Assembly (NCBI GenBank): GCA_025356765.1
Contig: JANXRO010000306.1
Location: forward strand, 1 to 7,130
DNA length: 7,130 bases
From: Hyphomicrobiales bacterium
GTDB taxonomy: Bacteria; Pseudomonadota; Alphaproteobacteria; Rhizobiales; Aestuariivirgaceae
Direction: 5' to 3'
The notes under the pieces were generated by a model. It had not been told where the DNA came from and ran no database searches. It worked only from the letters and a program-made list of their open reading frames with translations. Below, piece by piece: positions 1 through 5,297 of the stretch. Each line of letters begins with the position of its first letter. Position 1 is the stretch's first letter. The position numbers were made by a program, and so were the translations under genes.

Positions 1-21
1 CGTTCGCCGTTTTTCCTTCAT
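1..21 (-). CDS. Possible 5' end of a leftward gene, divergent from phyR (partial; nepR is one candidate)
   Basis: Only seven codons are visible, reading MKEKRRT before the left edge. The ATG at 21-19 is preceded by AAGGG with a 6-base gap, a good ribosome binding site. A one-mismatch EcfG-type promoter lies upstream on the same strand (93-117). In many Alphaproteobacteria the anti-sigma factor gene nepR and the sigma factor gene ecfG sit next to phyR, often divergent, and a short basic N-terminus would be compatible with NepR. The seven residues alone cannot prove this, and the reading frame may close just outside the window. Confidence 0.4.
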
Positions 22-92
22 GCGTCACCCTTGTTTTTATAAAACGAATATCGGCTACTATAACACTTACGCGTCAGGACTCTATGGATCAC

Positions 93-117
93 AATGCGCA
101 AACTCGTGGAATGTTCC
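93..117 (-). promoter_or_regulatory. Candidate EcfG-type promoter, one mismatch, for the leftward gene
   Basis: On the minus strand GGAAC (117-113) is followed after 16 bases by CATT (96-93). The EcfG consensus is GGAAC-N16/17-CGTT, so the -35 is exact and the -10 has one substitution. The predicted start would give a leader of roughly 65 bases before the ATG at 21. The mismatch falls in a normally conserved base, so activity is uncertain. Confidence 0.35.
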
Positions 118-143
118 GCTAAAATAAATTTAGCCGTTTCACG

Positions 144-168
144 GGAACTTTTCATCATTTGCCGCGTT
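144..168 (+). promoter_or_regulatory. EcfG-dependent (general stress) promoter of phyR
   Basis: GGAAC at 144-148 and CGTT at 165-168 are separated by exactly 16 bases, a perfect match to the alphaproteobacterial EcfG consensus. It lies about 68 bases upstream of the chosen phyR start. phyR being transcribed by the sigma factor it releases is known in several relatives, so positive autoregulation is the natural reading. The spacer shares TCATTT at the same offset with the promoter at 2234-2258. Confidence 0.87.
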
Positions 169-235
169 TCGATAGGCTATTGCTGAATTTTATTGTTTTG
201 AATTTCGTCATGCAGCGATAAAAGGGGTGAAACAT

Positions 236-1030
236 ATGAGTTTAGCTTTTGAAATTGCGCCGCATTTGCCATTCCTGCGGCGCTTTTCGCGCGCTCTGAC
301 GGGCAATCAACACAGCGGCGACGCATATGTAGCAGCGTTGCTCGAAACTATTATCGCTGATCCTTCTGGTTACGACACGGCGCCAAATATCAGGCTCTCG
401 CTATACCGCAGCTATTGCACATTGTGGGAATCGGCCAGTTTCGACATGAAGCACAGGCGCAATACTCCGGAATGGGAAACTGCAGCGGGTCGTAATCTTG
501 ACGCTGTTGCACCACAGGCCCGAGAAGTATTTTTACTTACCGCTGTAGAAGGTTTCAGTCTCGCCGAGGTCTCACAAATATTGAAACAATCTGCGCATAA
601 CATTCAAGATCTTTTGGATGAGGCATCTCACGATCTTGCCGAGCAAGTTGCAACCGATGTCCTGATTATTGAAGATGAACCGATCATCGCACTTGATTTG
701 GAAGCACTGATGGAAAGTTTGGGCCACCGGGTGACTGGTGTTGCGCGCACCGAGAAAGAAGCGTTGCGAATGGCCTCATCAAAGCGACCGGGCCTTGTGC
801 TGGCTGATATTCAACTGGCCGACGGCAGTTCAGGTATTGATGCTGTGAAAAAAATGCTTGAAAATTTTGAAGTGCCCGTCATTTTCATTACTGCGTTCCC
901 GGAGCGATTGCTGACCGGCGAAAAGCCCGAGCCCGCTTTTCTTATCACCAAACCTTTTGTGCCCGATATGGTAAAAGCAATGGTGAGCCAAGCTTTGTTC
1001 TTCGATACGAAATCAAAATTGGCATCGTGA
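236..1030 (+). CDS. phyR: PhyR, general stress response regulator (sigma-like domain plus receiver)
   Basis: This 264-residue protein is the anti-anti-sigma factor of the alphaproteobacterial general stress response. When phosphorylated, its receiver domain frees the sigma-like domain to bind the anti-sigma factor NepR, releasing EcfG. Residues 1 to about 55 resemble sigma region 2 (IAPHLPFLRR, RALTGNQHSGDAYV) and about 88-135 resemble region 4 (ARE-VFLLTAVEGFSLAEVSQIL). The receiver starts near residue 140 with the acidic cluster E146-D147-E148, the phosphoacceptor D191 in LADIQLADG, T219 in ITAFPERLLTG and K239 in TKPF. All key receiver residues are present and length is normal for the family. 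I prefer ATG at 236 over GTG at 227, because AGGGG (223-227) sits 8 bases before the ATG and PhyR homologues usually begin MS. The gene has an exact EcfG-type promoter and no cognate histidine kinase is visible. Confidence 0.96.
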   Translation: MSLAFEIAPHLPFLRRFSRALTGNQHSGDAYVAALLETIIADPSGYDTAPNIRLSLYRSYCTLWESASFDMKHRRNTPEWETAAGRNLDAVAPQAREVFLLTAVEGFSLAEVSQILKQSAHNIQDLLDEASHDLAEQVATDVLIIEDEPIIALDLEALMESLGHRVTGVARTEKEALRMASSKRPGLVLADIQLADGSSGIDAVKKMLENFEVPVIFITAFPERLLTGEKPEPAFLITKPFVPDMVKAMVSQALFFDTKSKLAS

Positions 1031-1032
1031 GC

Positions 1033-1060
1033 CGGGCGTGAAGCCCGCCTAATTCTTTTT
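1033..1060 (+). terminator. Probable phyR terminator in the convergent gap
   Basis: Three bases after the phyR stop, CGGGC (1033-1037) can pair with GCCCG (1043-1047) across a 5-base loop. A T-rich run (TTCTTTTT, 1053-1060) follows after five bases. The stem is short and the T run slightly distant, so efficiency is uncertain. The T run lies inside the 3' end of the opposing 48-residue gene. Confidence 0.5.
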
Positions 1061-1195
1061 GATAGAAACGCCACTATTATCAATGTTTATTTCAATGCCA
1101 TTGGATTGATGATGTTGTTGGTAATATTGATATCCAAGCGCAGCGACAGCTACGAAGGCCACTCCAATCAGCAGATAAGTTAAGTCGATTTTCAT
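1049..1195 (-). CDS. Small single-pass membrane protein, 48 residues, unknown function
   Basis: The reading frame runs from ATG at 1195-1193 to TAG at 1051-1049. The protein starts MKIDLTYLLIG and has one hydrophobic segment at about residues 5-22 (LTYLLIGVAFVAVAALGY). A polar linker rich in Q and H follows (YQYYQQHHQ), then a short tail with beta-like alternation (GIEINID and GVSIKKN). This layout fits an inner-membrane anchored mini-protein. I recall similar short proteins in Hyphomicrobiales genomes but know no function. A purine-rich AGAGGG stands very close to the ATG, so the ribosome binding site is not ideal. It converges on phyR with only 18 bases between stop codons and lies 234 bases downstream of the exported-protein gene on the same strand. 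No EcfG consensus was found directly upstream. Confidence 0.75.
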   Translation of the reverse strand: MKIDLTYLLIGVAFVAVAALGYQYYQQHHQSNGIEINIDNSGVSIKKN

Positions 1196-1289
1196 TACCC
1201 TCTGCAACTTTCATTTCTATTTTTAATTTGCACTATTTTTTCTCTTTGATCGTTGATAATCACTATGGACGATTTCGGTCGGGGAACAT

Positions 1290-1306
1290 GAAGGTAATTT
1301 ACCTTC
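1290..1306. promoter_or_regulatory. Perfect 17-base palindrome, possible operator
   Basis: Eight-base arms GAAGGTAA and TTACCTTC surround one central base. The odd-length symmetry with almost no loop fits a binding site for a dimeric DNA-binding protein better than an RNA hairpin. It lies about 95 bases upstream of the 48-residue gene and 124 bases downstream of the exported-protein stop. The 234-base gap it sits in (1196-1429) holds no convincing gene. The regulator is unknown. Confidence 0.4.
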
Positions 1307-1429
1307 CTAGCGCTGTTCACATTGGGCCATTTGTTGGTGGACAGTGATCATATGAACAGATCCCATATGTGTGCAAAGGACGACTTGCGCCAAGCTTTTG
1401 TTACGACTTAAATTGTTCTTCGAGTGCTG

Positions 1430-1867
1430 CTATTTTATTGTGAGCGCTAGCCCGCTTAAATCCAGGTTCGCGAGCAGCCCGACTTGCCGACCCGAGAGTT
1501 CTAAAACCGCACCCTTCTGGTTGGTCAGAACGATCGCGCGAGTGCCGTGGCCGATAGCAAGCCCAGCGCCAACGGCGCCATAAACTCCTTCAACGTCTGA
1601 TGCGCGTCGAATGTGGCTGACCCTGCCTTGCAGGATTGTCTTTGAACCGCCGAAAACAAGGCCGTAATCTATACCGCCGACCCCAAGTCGATACGTGCGC
1701 CCTTGGAAAGTAAGACTGCCGCCACCGCCTGAACCACCGATTACCCAACCAACCTTGTAAACCTTAAGCGAAATTGTGCCGCTATCGGCGAAGGCACTCG
1801 AGGTGCTTAAACCGGAAGCGGCAGATCCCGCCACCAAAATGCCAAGAAGCCAGTTTGGAATTCGCAT
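1430..1867 (-). CDS. Exported glycine-rich protein of unknown function
   Basis: This 145-residue protein has a clear Sec signal peptide. A short basic start (MRIPN), a hydrophobic core at about 6-20 and a likely cleavage site after SAFA (residues 24-27) leave a mature protein of about 118 residues. The mature part is built of short beta-type segments with many glycines (VGWVIGGSGGGGS at 39-51, LGVGGIDYGLVFGGSKT at 61-77, GVYGAVGAGLAIGHG at 94-108). It ends LSGLALTIK and has no cysteines. No catalytic motif is visible. The pattern suggests a small periplasmic beta-rich domain; I recall similar uncharacterised proteins in Proteobacteria but cannot name the family. AAGGA at 1881-1877 lies 9 bases before the ATG, supporting the start. 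It follows the CsbD gene by 155 bases on the same strand with no clear terminator between them, so it may be co-transcribed under the EcfG promoter. Confidence 0.85.
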   Translation of the reverse strand: MRIPNWLLGILVAGSAASGLSTSSAFADSGTISLKVYKVGWVIGGSGGGGSLTFQGRTYRLGVGGIDYGLVFGGSKTILQGRVSHIRRASDVEGVYGAVGAGLAIGHGTRAIVLTNQKGAVLELSGRQVGLLANLDLSGLALTIK

Positions 1868-1888
1868 ATCTTCATTTCCTTTAATTGA

Positions 1889-1904
1889 ATCGTAAGCCTA
1901 CGAT
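1889..1904. promoter_or_regulatory. Inverted repeat just upstream of the exported-protein ribosome binding site
   Basis: Perfect 6-base arms ATCGTA and TACGAT flank a 4-base spacer. The element ends eight bases before the AAGGA ribosome binding site of the exported-protein gene. It could be a leader hairpin that affects translation or an operator. No T run follows on the minus strand, so a terminator for the CsbD transcript is unlikely. Confidence 0.3.
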
Positions 1905-2022
1905 CAACGCATTAAACCGCAAAAGCTTTAACCTTAAACGAGAATTGGTGCGCCATATGTGATGCATATTTGATCTTTGGATTCCTGTTCGGAACCGGTT
2001 GATCAAACTCAGCTGCGGTCAC

Positions 2023-2196
2023 TTATTTGCCCCGCAATGCGTCCTTGATACCGCCGATCGTATTCTGGATTTTGCCTTTGGTCTTATCGGCTTTGCCGTC
2101 TGCTTCCAGCTTGGCGTCTCCGATCAATTTGCCCGCTACTTCTTTAATAGCACCTTTAGCCTGCTTTGCAGATCCTTCAATTCGGTCCTTGTCCAT
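2023..2196 (-). CDS. CsbD-family small stress protein
   Basis: The 57-residue frame runs from ATG at 2196-2194 to TAA at 2025-2023. It begins MDKDRIEGSAKQAKGAIKE and continues with AGKLIGDAKLEADGKADKTKG and KIQNTIGGIKDALRGK. This is the typical CsbD layout: a short, highly charged, lysine-, alanine- and glycine-rich helical protein, usually 55-70 residues. CsbD proteins are strongly induced by general stress in many bacteria, under sigma B in Bacillus and under EcfG in Alphaproteobacteria, but their molecular role is not established. AAGGA at 2208-2204, 7 bases before the ATG, is a good ribosome binding site. An exact EcfG-type promoter about 38 bases upstream places the gene in the PhyR-EcfG regulon by sequence. 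It is probably cytoplasmic, with no signal peptide or membrane segment. Confidence 0.94.
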   Translation of the reverse strand: MDKDRIEGSAKQAKGAIKEVAGKLIGDAKLEADGKADKTKGKIQNTIGGIKDALRGK

Positions 2197-2233
2197 CGCT
2201 AGTTCCTTTCATGTTAGATATTTTCAAAGTTCC

Positions 2234-2258
2234 AACGCGCGAAATGACTATTTGTTCC
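2234..2258 (-). promoter_or_regulatory. EcfG-dependent (general stress) promoter of the CsbD gene
   Basis: On the minus strand GGAAC (2258-2254) and CGTT (2237-2234) are separated by exactly 16 bases, a perfect consensus match. The predicted start point gives a leader of about 30 bases before the CsbD ATG at 2196. The spacer carries TCATTT at the same offset as in the phyR promoter. Position, spacing and target family all agree, so this is one of the best-supported regulatory sites in the window. Confidence 0.88.
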
Positions 2259-2371
2259 ATGACCTGATCCCTAGAATTGACCTCGCTTTTTGGTCGAAGT
2301 GAATTGGCCGCTCTTTCAACAGCCAGACAAAGCCTAGCCATTGTATCGTTCATCTTTGCCCACCGACAACT

Positions 2372-3379
2372 TTATGCGGGGGCCATCTTATTCTCGGCGA
2401 TCTTCAATTCACCCGGAAAGTGGCAAGCCACTTGTTGTTGGGAATTGTGCATAGCAAGTGTTGGGCGTTCAACTTTGCAACGCTCTTGCGCAATCGGGCA
2501 GCGTGAGTGGAAGCGACAACCCGTTGGAGGGTTGATAGGGCTTGGCACATCACCTGATAGAATGATGCGTTTGCGTGTGCCCAGTTTATGGATGTCGGGC
2601 AAAGGAACTGCCGAAATGAGCGCTTGCGTATAAGGATGAGCCGGTTTTGAAAAAACCTCATTCGCATTTCCAATTTCAACAATTGACCCCAGATACATCA
2701 CAGCGATGCGCGTGGAAACTTGTCTCACCACGCTGAGATCATGCGCGATAAACACATAAGTGAGATTCAGCTTCTCTTGCAAATCGGCAAGCAAGTTGAC
2801 GATCTGGGCTTGCACCGAAACATCAAGAGCAGACACAGGTTCATCCAGCACGATTAACTTTGGATTGACCGCAATCGCGCGCGCAATGCCAATACGCTGA
2901 CGTTGGCCACCCGAAAACTCATGCTGAAAACGTGTGGCATGATCTGGCGAGAGGCCAACGAGGCCCAGCAATTCCGAAACTCTTTCTGAAATCTCAGCCT
3001 CGCTTTTGCGGGTGTGAATGCGCAATGGTTCGGCGATCAAATCGCGAATACGCCGACGCGGATTCAACGACGCTGAAGGATCTTGAAACACCATTTGCAA
3101 TTTGGCGCGCAGGGGGCGCAGCTGACGAATTGATTTTTTGGAAATGTCATCGCCATCAAAAATAAGTTGGCCTTCTGAAATTTCATAAAGCCTGGTCATG
3201 CAGCGGCCCAATGTTGATTTGCCGCAACCGGATTCGCCTACCAAGCCCAGCGTTTCGCCAGAGTTGATGGCTAATGAAATGTTATCCACCGCCCTAACAA
3301 TCAGTTTGCCACGGGCAGAAAAGCGGCTTCCCACGCTGAATTGCTTGCTGACATTTTTGGCTTCATAAAGCGCAGTCAT
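2372..3379 (-). CDS. Peptide-type ABC transporter ATPase, OppF/DppF type
   Basis: This 335-residue cytoplasmic ATPase would pair with the upstream OppD-type subunit to power solute import. It has Walker A GESGCGKS (48-55), the Q-loop in VFQDPSASLNP (Q99), signature FSGGQRQR (155-162), Walker B LIVLDEP (D179, E180) and the switch histidine H213. The C-terminal oligopeptide-transporter extension carries cysteines C288, C294, C301 and C319. A longer frame opens at 3442, but the ATG at 3379 is better. It gives the usual MTALYEAKNVSKQF start and a 4-base ATGA overlap with the preceding stop, while the longer form would overlap that gene by 67 bases. It is the last gene of the operon. No convincing terminator was found between its stop and the CsbD promoter. 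Confidence 0.93.
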   Translation of the reverse strand: MTALYEAKNVSKQFSVGSRFSARGKLIVRAVDNISLAINSGETLGLVGESGCGKSTLGRCMTRLYEISEGQLIFDGDDISKKSIRQLRPLRAKLQMVFQDPSASLNPRRRIRDLIAEPLRIHTRKSEAEISERVSELLGLVGLSPDHATRFQHEFSGGQRQRIGIARAIAVNPKLIVLDEPVSALDVSVQAQIVNLLADLQEKLNLTYVFIAHDLSVVRQVSTRIAVMYLGSIVEIGNANEVFSKPAHPYTQALISAVPLPDIHKLGTRKRIILSGDVPSPINPPTGCRFHSRCPIAQERCKVERPTLAMHNSQQQVACHFPGELKIAENKMAPA

Positions 3380-4326
3380 GGGTTCACCCGAAAACAGGCT
3401 GCGTCGTGGCCGTTGGCTGTAAGGGCAGGGGTATTGATGCAAGCCTCAAACCTGTTGACGCAGCGCGGCGCAAAGGCACAACCCGCTGGGCGATTAAGCA
3501 ATGTTGGCGGCGCACCGGGAATGGATTTTAGGCGATGCGGTTTTGGGCCTTCGAGCGGCGGAATGGAATCCAACAGGGCCTTGGTATAGGGGTGCAATGG
3601 GCTTGAAAACAGTTGGCTTTGACTGCCGCGTTCAACAATGCGGCCCGCATACATAACCATAACCCTTGATGCGATTTCGGCGATGACGCCCATGTCATGT
3701 GTAATGAAAACAACTGCGGATTTATGGTTCCTTTGCAGCTTGCGCACCAAGTCCAAAATCTGCGCTTGCACTGTAACATCAAGCGCTGTTGTTGGTTCGT
3801 CGGCAACCAAAAGTGAAGGATTGCAAGATAATGCCATGGCTATCACCGCGCGCTGGCGCATGCCGCCCGATAGTTGATGCGGATAACGATGAATGGCTTC
3901 TGCGGGGTTCGGAATATTCACCTCTGCCAAAAGTTCAATGGCGCGCAGTTCTGCGGCTTTTGCGCTAATTTTATTATGCGCTCTAATTTGTTCGGCGATC
4001 TGCCACCCGATTGTATAGACAGGCGTTAATGCTGTCATTGGGTCTTGGAATATCATTGCAATTTCACGGCCGCGCAATTGGCGCATTTCTTTTGCATTTA
4101 AGCCAACAAGTTCACGCCCTTTATATTTGATCGAACCCTCAATCAGGGCGTTTGGATCAGTGATCAAACCCATCACAGCCAAAAGCGAAACGGTTTTGCC
4201 TGAGCCTGATTCACCCACAACACCCAGAATTTCACCTTCAGCCACCGAGAAGGAAACGCCATCAATGGCTTGCACAAGGCCTTGCTCGGTGCGGAAGGAA
4301 ACTTTCAGATCACGCACTTCAAGCAT
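3376..4326 (-). CDS. Peptide-type ABC transporter ATPase, OppD/DppD type
   Basis: This 316-residue nucleotide-binding subunit has all ATPase motifs: Walker A GESGSGKT (38-45), Q-loop MIFQDPMTALTP (Q94), signature LSGGMRQR (152-159), Walker B LLVADEPTTALD (D176, E177) and the switch histidine H210. The C-terminal extension (about 235-316) contains HPYTKALLDSIP and GAPPTLLNRPAGCAFAPRC, typical of OppD/DppD. Cysteines C283, C289, C296 and C311 sit where some DppD-type proteins bind a [4Fe-4S] cluster. Its ATG overlaps the upstream permease stop by one base (TGATG), and its stop overlaps the next ATG (ATGA), so translation is probably coupled. The sequence does not fix the substrate. Confidence 0.94.
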   Translation of the reverse strand: MLEVRDLKVSFRTEQGLVQAIDGVSFSVAEGEILGVVGESGSGKTVSLLAVMGLITDPNALIEGSIKYKGRELVGLNAKEMRQLRGREIAMIFQDPMTALTPVYTIGWQIAEQIRAHNKISAKAAELRAIELLAEVNIPNPAEAIHRYPHQLSGGMRQRAVIAMALSCNPSLLVADEPTTALDVTVQAQILDLVRKLQRNHKSAVVFITHDMGVIAEIASRVMVMYAGRIVERGSQSQLFSSPLHPYTKALLDSIPPLEGPKPHRLKSIPGAPPTLLNRPAGCAFAPRCVNRFEACINTPALTANGHDAACFRVNP

Positions 4327-5297
4327 CAGACAGTTCTCACGCGCGGATCGAGGAAAATATAAATGACATCGACCAAGGCATTGGCTAACACCACAAAGAT
4401 TGAAGCGTAAAGCACCGTTGCCATGATGACCGGCAAGTCCAACGTGAGAAGCGCTTCATAAGTGAGCTTGCCCACACCGTGAAGATCAAACACCACCTCG
4501 GTGAGAAGTGCCGCGCCACCAACGAGGGCACCGAAATCCAGTCCAAACAAAGTAATAAAACTGATGAGCGACGTTCGCAAAGCGTGGCGCAACAAAATGC
4601 GCGTTTCAGAGAGACCTTTGGCACGCGCCGTGCGCACATAATCTTCCTGCATGGCTTCAATGAGATTGGCGCGAAGCACGCGGGCATAAAGGCCAATATA
4701 AAGTATGGCCAGCGTGATCCATGGAATGATGAGCGTTAGGAACCACGCCTTGGGACTATCACTGAAATTTTTATAGCCAAGCGGCGGCACCCACGAAAAC
4801 ATCCAAGTATCTTTAAATCGGCTTTGCGTGATCAGGTTCATCACTTCGCCAAGCCAATAGACTGGCATGGAAATGCCAATCAGCCCCATGATCATCAACG
4901 CCTTATCAAGCCAGCTTCCTCGTGTAGCGGCGGCCACAGTTCCGATAATGATTGCGAAAATGACCCAGAGTACAGCTGCACCAATAACCAAGGAAAGCGT
5001 TACAGGAATGGCATCCAAAATTGCGGGAACAACTTTCCAGCCCCGGTTGACGAACGACGTAAGATCACCCGAGATGAAAATTTTTTTCATCATAATGAGA
5101 TATTGCACATAAAACGGTTGATCAAAGCCAAAGCTTTTACGCACCGCTTCCAAAACTTCGGGACTGGCATTGCGGCCAGCGATGCGCGCCGACGGATCCG
5201 CGCCCGGTGTTGCAAAGAATATTAAAAATACCGTTATGCTGATGCCCAGCATAACAAACAGCATTTGGCCTAAACGTTGCGCAATGGCCAAAAACAT
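4326..5297 (-). CDS. Peptide-type ABC transporter permease, OppB/DppB type
   Basis: This 323-residue inner-membrane subunit has about six hydrophobic segments (near 9-29, 98-122, 133-155, 186-206, 242-264 and 290-315). Family marks are the N-terminal QRLGQMLFVMLGISITVF, GFDQPFYVQY (57-66), and the ATPase-contact (EAA) loop DYVRTARAKGLSETRILLRHAL (219-240, written here with its key residues D219, A224, G228 and R233). LTEVVF and FDLHGVGKL near 265-278 and the end DPRVRTV complete the pattern. Length is normal for DppB. Its ATG shares one base with the stop of the upstream permease (TAATG), and its stop overlaps the ATPase start. It forms the pore with the OppC-type subunit. Confidence 0.93.
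   Translation of the reverse strand: MFLAIAQRLGQMLFVMLGISITVFLIFFATPGADPSARIAGRNASPEVLEAVRKSFGFDQPFYVQYLIMMKKIFISGDLTSFVNRGWKVVPAILDAIPVTLSLVIGAAVLWVIFAIIIGTVAAATRGSWLDKALMIMGLIGISMPVYWLGEVMNLITQSRFKDTWMFSWVPPLGYKNFSDSPKAWFLTLIIPWITLAILYIGLYARVLRANLIEAMQEDYVRTARAKGLSETRILLRHALRTSLISFITLFGLDFGALVGGAALLTEVVFDLHGVGKLTYEALLTLDLPVIMATVLYASIFVVLANALVDVIYIFLDPRVRTV

Noticed and set aside
33..45. GTTTT-TAT-AAAAC palindrome
   Set aside because: A low-complexity A/T palindrome of this size is common by chance in intergenic DNA.
227..235. GTG start for phyR giving a protein three residues longer
   Set aside because: The GTG overlaps the AGGGG ribosome binding site, while the ATG at 236 has proper spacing and gives the usual MS start.
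1283..1304. GGAAC on the plus strand as a further EcfG promoter
   Set aside because: No CGTT occurs 16 or 17 bases downstream and no plus-strand gene follows.
1352..1411. Short plus-strand frame (MNRSHMCAKDDLRQAFVTT, 19 residues)
   Set aside because: No good ribosome binding site, no recognisable family, and a frame this short is expected by chance.
1363..1966. Short direct repeat CCATATGTG(A)TGCA at 1363-1375 and 1953-1966 flanking the exported-protein gene
   Set aside because: Too short and imperfect to argue for a mobile element; no transposase or target duplication is present.
1991..2015. GGAAC on the plus strand inside the CsbD-exported protein gap
   Set aside because: There is no CGTT at the correct distance and the strand is wrong for both neighbouring genes.
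2279..2295. GACC/GGTC hairpin as the transporter operon terminator
   Set aside because: The stem is only four base pairs with a 9-base loop and no T run follows on the minus strand.
1999..2302. Plus-strand open frames over the CsbD gene and its promoter
   Set aside because: They are antisense to a clear CsbD gene, have odd composition and lack ribosome binding sites.
3380..3442. Upstream extension of the OppF-type ATPase by 21 residues
   Set aside because: It overlaps the OppD-type coding region deeply, the extra residues do not resemble the family, and the ATG at 3379 gives the typical ATGA junction.
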